Positions 41,803 through 54,373 are shown, counted from the first letter of the stretch. The stretch is 64,000 nucleotides of DNA from Robiginitomaculum sp. (GCA_021776525.1 JAJFFT010000007.1:43089-107088); one strand, 5' to 3'. Made by a program: numbers and translations. Notes: a model not told the origin generated them from the sequence alone.

Positions 41803-42753
41803 ATGCCTATCCTTCTCATTTATGGGCCGACGGCAAGTGGTAAAAGTGCTTTGGCCGTTGATTTAGCGCATCATTTTAACGGTGAAGTGCTCAATACTGA
41901 CTCAATGCAGGTCTATCAGGGGATTCCAATCCTCACTGCGCAGCCAGATACCACAGTGCGCGAAGACGTGGTTCACCACCTTTATGGCCATCTGGATATG
42001 ACCCAAACCTACAGCGTTGGCGTCTGGCTGGATGAGGCACTGGCGACGATCCACGCTGTGCAATTGCGGGGCAAGACGCCGATACTGGTGGGCGGGACCG
42101 GTCTTTATTTTGAGGCCCTGACGAGAGGATTGGCTAAAATTCCAGATATTGGTCCTCAGGCCAAAGCTGAGGCTGCGGCCGTGTTGGAAGACAAGGGGTT
42201 GGAGGTTTTACAAGCCAAAGTGGCACAGGTAGACCCGGCCGCGGCGGCGCGCATTTTGGGCGCAGATCACCAGCGTTTGCTCAGGGCCTACAGTGTTTAT
42301 CTTCAAACCGGCCGTTCATTGACTTCCTTTCAACAAGATACCCGCGCACCATTGGCTCCTGACGACTGGCGGGCTATGGTGCTCGATCCTGATCGCGACT
42401 GCCTTTACGAGCGCATTGAAACGCGTTTTGCGACAATGGTTGAAACGGGCGCTCTTGATGAAGCGCGCGGCGTGGCCCGGCGTGATCTGCCACCGGATCT
42501 GCCTTCGATGAAGGCGCTTGGATTAAAGTCATTGATTGAAAACACAAATGACCAAATCTCTTTGGAAGATGCCTGCACAATCGCGGTGCGTGATACACGC
42601 CGTTATGCCAAGCGCCAATTTACCTGGTCCAGAGGACGGTTTTCACACTGGCCGCGGATTGCGGCAAAGGTGCGCGCAGACAATAAAGAGGACGCCATGC
42701 GTATTATCGACGGCCCGGCGTTGGACATAGCCGCACAGGACAGACCGGCATGA
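41803..42753 (+). CDS. miaA: tRNA dimethylallyltransferase MiaA
   Basis: A 316-residue P-loop enzyme. The P-loop GPTASGKSALAVDL is near the N-terminus, followed by NTDSMQVYQGIPI, ILVGGTGLYFEALTRGL and RRYAKRQFTWSRG, all diagnostic. It adds a dimethylallyl group to A37 of tRNAs reading UNN codons. Start choice is uncertain: ATG at 41803 puts the P-loop at residue 8, while an in-frame ATG at 41773 would overlap the divergent serB start. Its stop overlaps the next ATG by four bases. Confidence 0.93.
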   Translation: MPILLIYGPTASGKSALAVDLAHHFNGEVLNTDSMQVYQGIPILTAQPDTTVREDVVHHLYGHLDMTQTYSVGVWLDEALATIHAVQLRGKTPILVGGTGLYFEALTRGLAKIPDIGPQAKAEAAAVLEDKGLEVLQAKVAQVDPAAAARILGADHQRLLRAYSVYLQTGRSLTSFQQDTRAPLAPDDWRAMVLDPDRDCLYERIETRFATMVETGALDEARGVARRDLPPDLPSMKALGLKSLIENTNDQISLEDACTIAVRDTRRYAKRQFTWSRGRFSHWPRIAAKVRADNKEDAMRIIDGPALDIAAQDRPA

Positions 42754-43580
42754 TGGCGCAATATCCCATATGCGCCCCAACGCCGGCCATATCTGCCCCA
42801 TCGCGGCTCGCATGGTCGCCTTTGGTCGTGGCCTTGGCCACGGCAATTATTGCGTTCGGGATTTATCAGGCGGTTTCGTTTTACGAGCATCAGACGGTAT
42901 CCTTTTGGCTGGAAAATGCGCTGGGCGGCTCTCCGGAAGGCACATTTTTAGAAAACCTGAGGGTTCGGGAATGGTTGGGCAATGGCGGACATCCCGCCTT
43001 TGTCGTCCCGGCTATGGCGGTCGGGTTTGTGGCGCTCAGCTTTGTCGCCATCCCTCAATTTGTGCTGATCAGCATGTGTATTCTGGCGTTTGGGCCGGTT
43101 TTGGGGTCGGGTATCGCATGGATTGCCACCATGGTTTCGGCCTGGTTGGGGTTTCACGCCGGGCCGCTCTTTTGCCGGGCCCTGTTGCCACGTGTGGACA
43201 GTGCCATGTTGGAACGCGCCAGATCATTTGTGGCCAAACACGGATTTTGGAGCGCGCTGATTGTGCGCCTCATCCCGTCTGGCCCGTTTGTGCTGGTTAA
43301 TATGGTGCTGGGCAGCTCGCGTCTGTCCGTCGCATCTTTTCTTTTTGGCACCGGGATTGGCATTGTACCCAAGACGGTGCTGATTGCTTTGGCTGGATCA
43401 GGTTTGGCCCAGGTGGCCCAGGGACAATATCAATCCACGGGCGCGATCCTGGCCGTAATTGTGCTGATTTGGGGTTTGTTGACCTTATTACGTCAAAAAT
43501 TGACCATGAATGCTGATAAAACAAGGGAAATAGCGCTTGGCAGCCTTGAAATAAAACGCGCAGCATCGCAAAAAGGATAA
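42750..43580 (+). CDS. VTT-domain (TVP38/TMEM64/DedA-type) membrane protein
   Basis: A 276-residue polytopic protein with about five to six hydrophobic segments. The VTT-domain core is present: FVAIPQFVLISMCILAFGP, a middle GFWSALIVRLIPSGPFVLVNMVLGSSR (conserved R and G) and FLFGTGIGIVPKTVLIALAG. VTT proteins are thought to scramble or transport lipids and to support envelope integrity. It is coupled to miaA by a four-base overlap and ends 60 bases before mreB. Confidence 0.88.
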   Translation: MMAQYPICAPTPAISAPSRLAWSPLVVALATAIIAFGIYQAVSFYEHQTVSFWLENALGGSPEGTFLENLRVREWLGNGGHPAFVVPAMAVGFVALSFVAIPQFVLISMCILAFGPVLGSGIAWIATMVSAWLGFHAGPLFCRALLPRVDSAMLERARSFVAKHGFWSALIVRLIPSGPFVLVNMVLGSSRLSVASFLFGTGIGIVPKTVLIALAGSGLAQVAQGQYQSTGAILAVIVLIWGLLTLLRQKLTMNADKTREIALGSLEIKRAASQKG

Positions 43581-43598
43581 AATTTTTCCCGGCTGTGA

Positions 43599-44678
<1,080 letters not shown>

Positions 44679-44744
44679 TCCTGACTTACGGCCTGTTATT
44701 TGAATGGAAGCACCCACAGACGAGAAAAGGGCCTACCCTGATCA

Positions 44745-45698
44745 ATGGCAAAACGGAATTCATTAGGGATCTTTAACGGGCTGGGCGGCCCCTGGTCCCG
44801 TGGTCTGTTGGTCATTTTGGTTTTGTTGTCTGTGGCTTTGTTGGCGCTGGACCGTTCTCAACCTGAACAATCACGGTTTGATATGGCCAGACGCGCCATT
44901 GCCGATGCCAGCAAACCCGCCATGACCTTGCTTTCTGCCCCCTTGCGCACCCTCAATCAGTTCAGTGGCGCGCTGGCCTCGAACTGGCAGGCGGCTAAAA
45001 AAGTCAGGGCCTTGGAACAGGATAATCACAATCTCATGCAATGGCGCGATCTGGCGCTGGCCCTGCACGAAAAGATGAGCCGCTATGAGGAATTGCTTGG
45101 TGCGCCTCAGGCCCCAACACCAATTGTCATTACGGCGCGGGCGATAACCGATACGGGCGGCCCGTTTGTGCGGGCCCGTCTGGTCAATGTGGGCAGCGAT
45201 GATGGCGTCGCCGAAGGGCAGGCGGTGCTGGCCTATAACGGGTTGATCGGCCGGGTGATGAATGTCGGCAAACGCGCCTCGCGGGTTCTGCTTTTGACGG
45301 ACCTGAACAGCCGGGTTCCGGTCTATATTGTTGATGCTCAGGCCCATGCCATATTGGCGGGCGATAATTCCGGCGCGCCGCGGCTGATTTATATTGAGCG
45401 CGGCGTCGAGATCGAACCGGGCATGCGGGTGATGACGTCGGGCGAAGATGGGGTGTTGCCACGCGGCTTAGCGGTTGGCCAGATCGCCCCGGCCGGCGGC
45501 AAGGATTGGCGTATTGCACTGTTTGCCCGTCCCGAACGGGTCGATTTTGTCAGCATTCTGGAAGTCGCCCCCATAGTATTTGAAGCTTTGGATGAGACCG
45601 AAAACGCATTGCCAGAAGCGGGCGAAGCCGAGGCTGTTTCGGATGCCAGTCCTTCGCTTGGTGCTGTACCCGGTGCTCCATCGGCGGGGGGGCAATAA
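44745..45698 (+). CDS. mreC: Rod shape-determining protein MreC
   Basis: A 317-residue protein. It has one N-terminal membrane segment (LLVILVLLSVALLAL), a helical coiled-coil stretch (about residues 75-115, VRALEQDNHNLMQWRDL), and beta-domains with RLVNVGSDDGVAEGQAVL and LIGRVMNVGKRASRVLLLTD. The C-terminal tail is acidic/Ala-Ser rich and non-conserved. MreC bridges MreB and PBP2 in the periplasm. The stop and the mreD start share one base. Confidence 0.95.
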   Translation: MAKRNSLGIFNGLGGPWSRGLLVILVLLSVALLALDRSQPEQSRFDMARRAIADASKPAMTLLSAPLRTLNQFSGALASNWQAAKKVRALEQDNHNLMQWRDLALALHEKMSRYEELLGAPQAPTPIVITARAITDTGGPFVRARLVNVGSDDGVAEGQAVLAYNGLIGRVMNVGKRASRVLLLTDLNSRVPVYIVDAQAHAILAGDNSGAPRLIYIERGVEIEPGMRVMTSGEDGVLPRGLAVGQIAPAGGKDWRIALFARPERVDFVSILEVAPIVFEALDETENALPEAGEAEAVSDASPSLGAVPGAPSAGGQ

Positions 45699-46249
45699 TG
45701 GTTCAGGTGGGTGCCGTACAACGAACCAGCGCCGTTTTGTGGGCGATCTTGCCATTTGTGTTGGCGATGTTGTGTGCGATGATTTATGTGGCGCCGCTGC
45801 GCATTGGCGGAATCAGCATTCCAATGCCGCTATTTCCTTTTATGGTGATCTATTTCTGGTCGATGACTCGCCCGGTTTATATGCCCTTTGTGGCAATCTT
45901 TTTTATTGGCCTGTTTCAGGACGTGCTGACCGGCGGGCCAATTGGCCTGTGGGCATTGACGTATTTGCTGACCACGGCGCTGTTATCAACCCAGGCCGAA
46001 GTCATTGCCGGGCGAGGGCGCTCGGTCATGTGGTCGGGGTTTATTCTGGGGGTGTTGATTGCCACATTTCTGGTCTGGGTGTTTGCGCGTATGGCGCTGG
46101 GGCCCAGCCCGGCCGGGGGGCGTTTGGGTCTTGAAATGATTGTCACGGTTTTGACCTATCCACTGGTTGGGCGATTGTTCGCTATGGTCCAACGGGCCAC
46201 CACACAGGCCAGCCGGTTAACGGTGACCAGTACGATGGTGAACCTCTGA
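45698..46249 (+). CDS. mreD: Rod shape-determining protein MreD
   Basis: A 183-residue membrane protein with about five hydrophobic segments (for example AILPFVLAMLCAMIYV, FIGLFQDVLTGGPIGLWAL). The QDVLTGGPIGLWAL stretch matches the MreD family. It is joined to mreC and mrdA by one-base overlaps. It works with MreC and RodA in the elongasome. Confidence 0.92.
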   Translation: MVQVGAVQRTSAVLWAILPFVLAMLCAMIYVAPLRIGGISIPMPLFPFMVIYFWSMTRPVYMPFVAIFFIGLFQDVLTGGPIGLWALTYLLTTALLSTQAEVIAGRGRSVMWSGFILGVLIATFLVWVFARMALGPSPAGGRLGLEMIVTVLTYPLVGRLFAMVQRATTQASRLTVTSTMVNL

Positions 46250-48111
46250 TGGCGCGCCGCGACGATGATGCCAACAGCGTTTTTACCCGTCGTGCATTGG
46301 TGCTCAGTGGTGCAGGCCTGTTGGGCTTTGGGGCGTTGACGGCGCGGCTGTATAAGCTGCAAATTCTAGAATCCGATCGTTATCGCGGCTTGTCCGATGA
46401 AAACCAGTTTAATTATCAATTACTGGCCCCCAGCCGGGGACGTATTCTTGATCGTGATGGTGTGCCGTTAGCGCAAAATGCCGATAATTTTCGCTTGCTG
46501 CTGGAACCGGAACAAGTGCCTGACCTGGATGATTTGCTGGAGCGGCTGGCCAAAATTACGCCATTGCCGGATGATACACGGGCGCGCATCAAAAAGGCGG
46601 TCAAACGCCGTTCCAAATCGTCGACCGTTGTTTTGGTGGAAAATCTGGACTGGGCTGAGTTTGCGGCGGCCAATCTCCATCTGCCCGAATTGCCTGGCGT
46701 GCGCCCCGAAGTCAGCGAACTGCGTGTATATCCCGATGGCGTATCCATGGCCCATGTGCTGGGATATGTGGGGCGGGTTCCAGAAGAGCTGCAAACCGAC
46801 GAGCCGCTATTGCGCCATCCGGGGTTTCGTATTGGCCGCACCGGCGCGGAAAAAGCACTGGATAAAACCTTGCGCGGTTCTGCCGGGGCATTGAAGGTCG
46901 AGGTCAGCGCGCTGGGCCGGGTGGTCCGCGAATTGCCGGACCCGGCAACTGTGGCCAAATCTGGTGCGGATGTCGTTCTCACTCTGGACCAGCGCATTCA
47001 GAATTTCGCTGCGAAACGCCTTGAAGGTATGAGCGCCGCAGTTTGTGCCATTGATATTGAAACCGGGGCGGTGCCGGTGCTGTTGTCAACACCGGGCTTT
47101 GATCCCAACCTTTTTGCCCGTGGCATTTCCGGGCCGGATTACAAGGCCTTGCTGGATGACGAGTTTAAGCCCCTGTTTAACAAGGCGCTGGGCGGAACTT
47201 ATCCACCGGCCTCGTGTTTTAAGCCCGTAGTGGCGCTGGCGGCCCTGCAACATGGGGTCACCGATAGCCACCAGCGCATACGCTGTACAGGTAAAATCAA
47301 GCTGGGGGACCGGGAGTTTCACTGTTGGAAACGCCGGGGGCATGGACCGGTCAATCTGTTGGGTGCCATTGGCACGTCATGTGATATTTATTTTTATGAA
47401 ATGGCCCGGCGTCTTGGTATCGACCGGCTGCGTGATGCGGCGCGTGAATTTGGCTTTGGCGAAAACTTTAATCTGGGCCTTGGCGGTGGCAGTTCTGGCC
47501 TGGTGCCGGATCAGGCCTGGAAGCGCGCCCGGTTTGGCACGTCATGGTCCCAGGGCGAGACTTTGATTGCCGGTATTGGCCAAGGGTATTTGGCCGCCAC
47601 CCCCATCCAGCTGGCGGTGATGACGGCGCGGCTGGCCAGCGGGCGCAAGGTTGTCCCGCATTTGATCAAGGGACAAGAAGCGCCGGAATTTGAAGACGTG
47701 TCGTATTCGCTTGCGGCACTTGGGGCGGCACGTGCCGGTATGATTGCCGTATGCGAAGCCCCATGGGGCACCGCGCACCGCATGGGCGGGTTGGGGCTGG
47801 ATGATTTGAAAATGGCCGGCAAGACCGGGACAGGTCAGGTGCGCCGGATTACCAAAGTCGAACGTGATGACCGGGTGCGCAAAAATAAAGAACTGCCCTG
47901 GGCGTTGCGTGATCATGCCTTGTTCGTCAGCTATGCGCCCGCCGACGCGCCGCGATACGCGGTCTCGGTTGTGGTTGAACATGGCGGCGGTGGTTCGGTG
48001 GTGGCGGCACCCCCGGCACGGGATATTCTGCGCGAGCTTCTCAAGGATGATCCGGCGGTTATTGAACGGCTGGTGGTCAGCGGAACACCGAAGACGGGGT
48101 CTGCGACATGA
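46249..48111 (+). CDS. mrdA: Penicillin-binding protein 2 (peptidoglycan transpeptidase)
   Basis: A 620-residue class B PBP. An N-terminal membrane anchor (ALVLSGAGLLGFGALTARL) is followed by the PBP dimerisation domain (SRGRILDRDGVPLAQN). The transpeptidase domain has Ser322-x-x-Lys325 (PASCFKP), the second motif in GTSCDIYFYE, and AGKTGTGQV as the KTG box. It cross-links peptidoglycan during elongation with RodA. It overlaps rodA by four bases. Confidence 0.97.
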   Translation: MARRDDDANSVFTRRALVLSGAGLLGFGALTARLYKLQILESDRYRGLSDENQFNYQLLAPSRGRILDRDGVPLAQNADNFRLLLEPEQVPDLDDLLERLAKITPLPDDTRARIKKAVKRRSKSSTVVLVENLDWAEFAAANLHLPELPGVRPEVSELRVYPDGVSMAHVLGYVGRVPEELQTDEPLLRHPGFRIGRTGAEKALDKTLRGSAGALKVEVSALGRVVRELPDPATVAKSGADVVLTLDQRIQNFAAKRLEGMSAAVCAIDIETGAVPVLLSTPGFDPNLFARGISGPDYKALLDDEFKPLFNKALGGTYPPASCFKPVVALAALQHGVTDSHQRIRCTGKIKLGDREFHCWKRRGHGPVNLLGAIGTSCDIYFYEMARRLGIDRLRDAAREFGFGENFNLGLGGGSSGLVPDQAWKRARFGTSWSQGETLIAGIGQGYLAATPIQLAVMTARLASGRKVVPHLIKGQEAPEFEDVSYSLAALGAARAGMIAVCEAPWGTAHRMGGLGLDDLKMAGKTGTGQVRRITKVERDDRVRKNKELPWALRDHALFVSYAPADAPRYAVSVVVEHGGGGSVVAAPPARDILRELLKDDPAVIERLVVSGTPKTGSAT

Positions 48112-49262
48112 GCGAGTTTCGTGTCGCACGGCTGGAGCGCACCGTGCCAATGCTAACGCGTTTTATGCGCATTAACGGCGTGTTGGTGGTCTTGCTGTGC
48201 ATCGCGGCGATGACCGGCGTGATGGTGCTTTATTCCATTGCGGATGGGTCGTGGACGCCGCGCGCCGCGCAACATGGCGTACGCTTTGCGGTTTCCTTGC
48301 TGGTGATGCTGGGGCTGGCGGTCTTTGATATTCGCTGGTGGATGAGTCTCGCTTATCCGGCGTATATCGTCACATTGTTGTTGTTGGTCGGTGTCGAGCT
48401 GGTCGGGGTCAAGGTGATGGGTGCCCAGCGCTGGCTGGATGTCGGGCCGATCCGTATTCAACCCGCCGAAATTATGAAGCTGACTTTGGTGTTGGCACTG
48501 GCCCGTTATTATCATGGCCTGGCTATCGACCGGGCGACATCATTACGCCATATCGCCTTGCCGGCATTGATGATTGGCGTGCCGGTCTTGTTGATCCTTC
48601 GGCAACCCGATCTGGGTACGGCCATGCTGGTTGGGGCTACCGGGGCGGCCATTGTTTTTCTGGCGGGTCTGAGCTGGCGCATTATTATTATCGGCGCGAT
48701 TGCTGGTGTAGTCGGCGGTATAACCTTCCTGATTTTTGGCCTTCACGATTATCAACGGGCCAGGATCGAGACATTCCTAAATCCCGAAAGCGACCCGTTG
48801 GGCGCCGGTTATCACATTTTGCAATCCAAGATCGCCCTTGGCTCTGGTGGTCTGGCGGGCAAGGGGTTTTTGGGCGGTACGCAATCGCATTTGAATTTTC
48901 TGCCTGAAAAACAGACTGACTTTGTGTTTACCGCCCTTGGCGAAGAGTTTGGCTTTATCGGCACGCTTAGCGTGCTGGCGCTTTATGTGTTGATCCTCTT
49001 TACCGGCATGATGATAGCCGGGCGCTCGCGGCACTCGTTTGGCAGACTGGCCGCCGCCGGGGTTTGCGTAACTTTCAGCCTTTATGTGCTGGTCAACATT
49101 TCTATGGTGATGGGGCTGATCCCGGTTGTCGGCGTGCCATTACCGCTGATTTCTTACGGGGGCACGGTGATGCTGGCCGTCATGATCGGCTTTGCGCTGG
49201 TGATGAATGTACATATTTTCAGGGATGCAGAACTGCCAAGCGGCCGGGGGTTTTTCCTCTAA
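48108..49262 (+). CDS. rodA: Peptidoglycan glycosyltransferase RodA (MrdB)
   Basis: A 384-residue SEDS protein with about ten membrane segments. Landmarks are VMGAQRWLDVGPIRIQPAE (with the WLDVG stretch), QPDLGTAML, the LPEKQTDFVFTALGEEFGF region with catalytic-site residues, and VGVPLPLISYGGTVML near the C-terminus. It polymerises lipid II with PBP2. It closes the mre operon and ends three bases from the convergent histidine kinase stop. Confidence 0.96.
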   Translation: MSEFRVARLERTVPMLTRFMRINGVLVVLLCIAAMTGVMVLYSIADGSWTPRAAQHGVRFAVSLLVMLGLAVFDIRWWMSLAYPAYIVTLLLLVGVELVGVKVMGAQRWLDVGPIRIQPAEIMKLTLVLALARYYHGLAIDRATSLRHIALPALMIGVPVLLILRQPDLGTAMLVGATGAAIVFLAGLSWRIIIIGAIAGVVGGITFLIFGLHDYQRARIETFLNPESDPLGAGYHILQSKIALGSGGLAGKGFLGGTQSHLNFLPEKQTDFVFTALGEEFGFIGTLSVLALYVLILFTGMMIAGRSRHSFGRLAAAGVCVTFSLYVLVNISMVMGLIPVVGVPLPLISYGGTVMLAVMIGFALVMNVHIFRDAELPSGRGFFL

Positions 49263-49265
49263 GCC

Positions 49266-52200
49266 TTAGCTCTCAGCCGATTTGAGGTCTTCCAACACGT
49301 GGGGTTGCGGTCCAATATTGGCCCAGTAAAACATCGTTTCGGCCAGTTTTCGGGCATCAAAAGGTTTGGAAAGCCAGTCGTCCATGCCCGCGGCCTTAAA
49401 ACTTCCCTGCTCGTCAGCCAGAATGTGCGCCGTCAGCGCGATCACCGGAACATCACAACCGGCTTCGCGTAATTGCCGGGTCGCAGAAACGCCGTCCAGC
49501 TTGGGCATTTGCACATCCATCAGGATCAGATCAAAGTGCTCGGACAAGGCCGCGTCAACGGCCTCCAGACCGTTTTTGGTCATGACCAGTTCGTGGCCCA
49601 TACGAGTCAAAATAGTTTTGATCAGGAATTGATTGGCCGGATTGTCTTCGGCGACAAGAATGCGTAAATGCCATTCTTGCTCGCTCTCTTCCTCAACTTT
49701 TTTAACTTTACGCGCCTTGGGTGCTTTTTTGGGCTTGGCAGCTGTGCCGTGCTCCAGCGGAATTTCAAACCAAAAGGCGCTGCCGGTCCCAGGTGTGCTG
49801 TCGACACCAATTTTACCGCCCATAACTTCGGTCAGGCGTTTGCAAATGGCCAGTCCCAGACCTGTGCCACCAAATTTGCGGGTGATCGAACTGTCGGCCT
49901 GAGCAAAATCAGAAAATAGATTGGGCAGGGTCTCAGCATCGATACCGGTTCCGGTATCGATTACATTAAAACGAATACGGTCATCGTCGGTCTTTTTGAT
50001 GATTACCCGGACGCTGCCTTGTGATGTGAATTTTATGGCATTGTTGATCAGATTAACCAGGATTTGGCGAATGCGAGACGGATCACCGACAAAGGCGCCT
50101 TTGGTCCCGCGTTCGTGCCTGATCTCCAAATCCAGGCCCTTGTCGGCGGCGCTGCTCAGCAGCATGTCGCGAACGGCCTGGGTCTCGTGCTCAAGATCAA
50201 ATGGCATTTTTTCGGCGACCAGCTTACCGGCATCCAGTTTGGAAAAGTCCAGAATGTCATTGACCAGGCCCAGCAAATGCCGCCCGGCAGAATTGGCGCT
50301 GGTGGTCAGCTGTTTTTGTTCTTCATCCTGTGGCATGTCCAGCAACAGGTCAGTCATGCCAATCATGGCGTTCAGCGGGGTACGGATTTCATGGCTCATG
50401 GTGGCCAGAAAACGTGCCCGCTCTTCGGCGGCAGCTTCGGCGGCCTTTTTGGCATTGATGATTTCCAGCGCCGCTTGTTTGCGTGCGGTTTCATCAAAGG
50501 CGATGCCGCGATAGCCGATAACCGTTCCATTATCGTCTGTCAGAACGCGGCAGGTGGTACGCATCCAGCGGTCGGGCTCGCCATTCAGCGGCGTCATAAT
50601 GATTTCGCTTTCAAAACCACCGTCGCTGTGACGTATCGCGTCCAGCCATTCCTGGTGACGGGGTTTTAAGAACGGAGCCAGCGTGTAGGTCGGCTGGCCA
50701 ATCAGATCGTCGGGATCAGCACCAAACATGGTTTTGGCACTGTCCGAGATATATATAATATTCCCTTTGGTATCGAGATCAAAGATACAGCCGCCTGCAA
50801 TACGGATTATGTCATTGACCCGGCGGTTGCTTTCCAGAATTTTTTCTGTTGTTTCATGGCGTTCGGTGATGTCGCTGACGGCACCGCGAAAGCCAATAAC
50901 GACGTCATTGGCGTCCAGTATTGCGCGTCCATTAACGTTGATCCAGCCTTGCGTGCCGTCTTTGCGGGTGACGCGTCGCTCGACATTGTCCCAGCCCTGG
51001 TTGGCGTGCGCCTGGGTCGTCAGGGTGGAATATTCTTCGTTATCGACTGAACGGATAAAGGTTGGGTATATGCCGATCAATTCTTCAGGATCATACCCAT
51101 AAACCTGTTTGGCGGCGCTCGACACATAGGTCACGCGGCCTTCTGCATCCAGCTCAAAAATACAATCGCCGGTGATCGCGGCCACATCATGAAAACGCCG
51201 CTCGCTGTCGATCAGACAGGCTTCGGCTTTTTTACGTTCGGTAATATCCTGTAAAGCGCCGGCAATGGCGACTGCCCGACCATGTTCGTCATGTCTTGCC
51301 AGGCCTCGGTTTTCAACCCAGATGATTGCGCCATCTGGACGAATGCAACGGTGTTCGATCTGGAATTTTCCATCGCTGGAAGCCTCTGTTGAGGCCAAAA
51401 TTTCCTCAATGACGCTGGCGCGCTCGTCTGGGTGAATAAGGGATTCCAACATGTCCCAACTGGCGCTGTCGCTCTCAGCAAGGCCAAAAATGTGCTGCAC
51501 ATGAGGGGACCATGACATCGAGTTGGTATCGCTATCGTTGTCGCTATCGGCCCGTAAATCCCAGCTCCACAAACCGACCGCGGCGGAATCAACCGCCAGG
51601 TCCAGCCGGGATCTCACCTCTTCGAGTTCCTGATTTCCACGAACCTGTGCGTCTATATCGGTGATCGTGCCGACGATTGAGGGTTTGTCATGTCCTGGCT
51701 CCAACCGGGCGGTTGCCCGGATTTCAAGCCAGCGATATATGCCCTGCCCAATAGAGAACCGGTACCGGCGGGTGAAATTATCCTTGCTTTTTATGCCGCC
51801 CTTAAAGCTTGCCCAGGCTTTCTCAAAGTCTTCCGGGTGGACCCGGCTTTTCCAGTCATCAAGGGACAACTGGCCGGGTGCCCGGCCCATGCCAATCATC
51901 TGGCCGGCATCCGCAGAATAGGAAATCGTCTGCTCGTCCATATCAATTTCGACGAAGCCGATTTTGGCGGCACGCAAGAACATGCTCTGCTTGCGCCGCA
52001 ACGCACGAACCTCTGTTTCGTCGCGTAATATTCCGACCAGAGCCACAACTTTGCCCGTGGTGTCAAACTCGGGTTGAGCAACAATGATGCCGTCGCGCCG
52101 CGAACCATCGTCGCGATAATAGGTACAGCTGACTTCAAACGGCTCGCCGGTTTTGCGGCATTTGTCTGCGGCCTGATGGATTTTATTGCGCTCGGACAAT

Positions 52201-52799
52201 GGAATAAGCTGATAGAGCCGTGCTGACGCATCAACCTGCGAGGACAGGCCGTAAAGCGCATAACAGTTTTCAGAACAAATCAGCTCTTCTGTCTCATAGT
52301 CAAACCGCCATGCGCCTGTGCCACTGACTTGTTCTGCCTGTGCCAGAAGCCCCTGTTCGCCAAACATGCGCAGGCCGGGTGTCTCAGGGTCGATGGACGT
52401 AGAAACAAAAACATAATGTGTCAGCGTTCCGGCATCATCGTAACGCCCGGTGACCAGTGTGCGTGTCGCAAAGGGTTGGCCGTTCTTGCATTTAAAAAGG
52501 CTGGCAAACACGCCGGGTTCGCCAGTTTTTACCAAATGCAGGGCTTTGCGTATCGCCTGTATGTCCGTGTCTTCGCTGTTGGCGATTTCTATGGGGCGGG
52601 CGCCGATCATTTCATCGCGGGAATATCCAGATACCTCTAAAAGAGCATCATTACAGGCGGCAATATAAAGACCGTTTTCCCTGACTTCGGCAACCATGAC
52701 ACAAACGTTTGTAACGTCGAGCAGGTCCTGTCCCGTACTGGTTTCGTCCTTGTCTTTCATTGGCGCACCCCAATCATGCGATTGTGATAATGCCGTCAT
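49266..52799 (-). CDS. Six-PAS hybrid sensor histidine kinase/response regulator
   Basis: A soluble kinase of about 1177 residues. Six PAS modules run from about residue 25 to 780, several with PAC ends such as DITERKKAE and [10 protein letters not shown]. They are followed by HisKA ([19 protein letters not shown], phospho-His), HATPase ([27 protein letters not shown]) and a C-terminal receiver ([32 protein letters not shown] with phospho-Asp). No membrane segments are seen, so it senses cytoplasmic cues. Start choice among TTG 52847, ATG 52799 and ATG 52760 is uncertain. No HPt or output regulator gene is adjacent. Confidence 0.9.
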   Translation of the reverse strand: MTALSQSHDWGAPMKDKDETSTGQDLLDVTNVCVMVAEVRENGLYIAACNDALLEVSGYSRDEMIGARPIEIANSEDTDIQAIRKALHLVKTGEPGVFASLFKCKNGQPFATRTLVTGRYDDAGTLTHYVFVSTSIDPETPGLRMFGEQGLLAQAEQVSGTGAWRFDYETEELICSENCYALYGLSSQVDASARLYQLIPLSERNKIHQAADKCRKTGEPFEVSCTYYRDDGSRRDGIIVAQPEFDTTGKVVALVGILRDETEVRALRRKQSMFLRAAKIGFVEIDMDEQTISYSADAGQMIGMGRAPGQLSLDDWKSRVHPEDFEKAWASFKGGIKSKDNFTRRYRFSIGQGIYRWLEIRATARLEPGHDKPSIVGTITDIDAQVRGNQELEEVRSRLDLAVDSAAVGLWSWDLRADSDNDSDTNSMSWSPHVQHIFGLAESDSASWDMLESLIHPDERASVIEEILASTEASSDGKFQIEHRCIRPDGAIIWVENRGLARHDEHGRAVAIAGALQDITERKKAEACLIDSERRFHDVAAITGDCIFELDAEGRVTYVSSAAKQVYGYDPEELIGIYPTFIRSVDNEEYSTLTTQAHANQGWDNVERRVTRKDGTQGWINVNGRAILDANDVVIGFRGAVSDITERHETTEKILESNRRVNDIIRIAGGCIFDLDTKGNIIYISDSAKTMFGADPDDLIGQPTYTLAPFLKPRHQEWLDAIRHSDGGFESEIIMTPLNGEPDRWMRTTCRVLTDDNGTVIGYRGIAFDETARKQAALEIINAKKAAEAAAEERARFLATMSHEIRTPLNAMIGMTDLLLDMPQDEEQKQLTTSANSAGRHLLGLVNDILDFSKLDAGKLVAEKMPFDLEHETQAVRDMLLSSAADKGLDLEIRHERGTKGAFVGDPSRIRQILVNLINNAIKFTSQGSVRVIIKKTDDDRIRFNVIDTGTGIDAETLPNLFSDFAQADSSITRKFGGTGLGLAICKRLTEVMGGKIGVDSTPGTGSAFWFEIPLEHGTAAKPKKAPKARKVKKVEEESEQEWHLRILVAEDNPANQFLIKTILTRMGHELVMTKNGLEAVDAALSEHFDLILMDVQMPKLDGVSATRQLREAGCDVPVIALTAHILADEQGSFKAAGMDDWLSKPFDARKLAETMFYWANIGPQPHVLEDLKSAES

Positions 52800-52972
52800 G
52801 CTTTCAAAACCGTTATCATCATGTGTTTTTACTGTAATTTTCCGCAAGTTTTAGAAAAATGGCGGCTTTGAGGTGCCATTCTACCTGTCCGTGCTTGACC
52901 CGTGAGGGCGCATCGGCCAGCATTCGCGCAAACATAAAGCGGGCAATCCGCTGGTCTATTTGGGAGGGAAGA

Positions 52973-54373
52973 ATGGCGGCACCAATGGCAGCAACAGGGG
53001 GGCATGAACAATGGTCTTCGCGGCTTGGGTTTTTGATGGCGGCTGTGGGCAGCTCTGTTGGCCTTGGTAATTTATGGCGATTCTCCGCTGAGGCCGGGCA
53101 AAACGGCGGCGGTGCTTTTGTTCTGATTTACCTGTTGTGTGTGATATTCATCGGTATTCCGGTGTTGATGAGCGAATACGTTATTGGCCGCGGCAGCAGC
53201 CAAGCCAGCGCGGTGCAATCCGTCAATGATCTTGCTGAACAGTCCGGGGCCGGGCGCCAATGGAGCCTGTTGGCCTGGATCGGAATGACGGCCGCCTTTA
53301 TGGTGGTTTGTTTCTACAGCTCGGTGGCCGGTTGGGTTTTGGCCTATATCCCCAAATTTATGATGGGGGCTTTTGACGGCCAAACATCTCAACAGATCGC
53401 AGCACAATTTGGGGCGCTGATTGGTGACCCGATCGGGGTTCTGCCTTATTTCACATCATTTGTGTTGCTGACCACCTGGTTGGTGTCACGCGGTGTCAAT
53501 CGCGGCATTGAATGGGCATCCAAGTTTTTGATGCCGATCTTTTTTATTCTGCTGGCCGGTCTGGCCATGTACAGCCTGATTTCAGGGTTTGGGACAGAGG
53601 TTGAAATTGACGGCGAGACGGTTAACGCAAGTACCTATGCGCTGACCTGGTTGTTCCGCCCGGATTTCAGCCAGATCAACCTGTCCGTGGCCACCCGTGC
53701 GTTGGGGCAGGCGTTCTTCTCCATCGGGATCGGCAGCGCCATCATGATCACTTATGGCTCTTACCTCAAACACGGGGTCAACATTCCCAAATCTGCGGCC
53801 ATTGTTGCGTTGACGGATACCGGTGTGGCGTTGATCGCCGGCATGGCAATCTTTCCGATCGTATTTTCCCACGGCCTGTCGGCGACATCGGGTGCGGGTC
53901 TGTTTTTCCAAACCTTGCCGATTGCCTTGGTCAATGCACCGGGCGGTTTGATCATCGGCACCGCATTTTTTGTGCTGGCAATTTTTGCGGCGGTGACCTC
54001 GTCAATCTCCCTTCTGGAAGTCAGCGTAGCCTTTGTGATCGATAAAACCGGCTGGACGCGCCGCAAATCGGCCTTGGCCATGGGCGCACTGATGTGGATT
54101 GTCGGCAGTGGTACAGTCTTTTCACAAGACTTTTTTGGCTTTTTGGATAGTACAGCGGGGACGTTGATGCTGCCTGTATCGGGGATGATGGTCGTGTTGT
54201 TTGTCGGCTGGCGTTTGAAGAAAGCCATTCTGGCCAAGGAGCTGGAAGGCACCTCGCCTTTGATTATATTCCTGCTCATGACCATGACGCGGTTCGTGGC
54301 TCCGATCGCCGTTGCGGTTATTCTGGTGTCCGGCATTTTTGAGAAATACTTCGGTATTTCCCTGTTTGGCTAA
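52973..54373 (+). CDS. Neurotransmitter:sodium symporter (NSS/SNF) family transporter, copy 3
   Basis: A 466-residue polytopic protein with the signature [20 protein letters not shown] followed by [15 protein letters not shown], and [14 protein letters not shown] in the TM6 region. The frame opens at 52859, but the ATG at 52973 has GGGAGGGA directly upstream. The signature differs clearly from copies 1 and 2 (SAEAGQNGG against SFLAGENGG and PFVVGENGG), suggesting a different substrate. It is followed five bases later by queF. Confidence 0.92.
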   Translation: MAAPMAATGGHEQWSSRLGFLMAAVGSSVGLGNLWRFSAEAGQNGGGAFVLIYLLCVIFIGIPVLMSEYVIGRGSSQASAVQSVNDLAEQSGAGRQWSLLAWIGMTAAFMVVCFYSSVAGWVLAYIPKFMMGAFDGQTSQQIAAQFGALIGDPIGVLPYFTSFVLLTTWLVSRGVNRGIEWASKFLMPIFFILLAGLAMYSLISGFGTEVEIDGETVNASTYALTWLFRPDFSQINLSVATRALGQAFFSIGIGSAIMITYGSYLKHGVNIPKSAAIVALTDTGVALIAGMAIFPIVFSHGLSATSGAGLFFQTLPIALVNAPGGLIIGTAFFVLAIFAAVTSSISLLEVSVAFVIDKTGWTRRKSALAMGALMWIVGSGTVFSQDFFGFLDSTAGTLMLPVSGMMVVLFVGWRLKKAILAKELEGTSPLIIFLLMTMTRFVAPIAVAVILVSGIFEKYFGISLFG

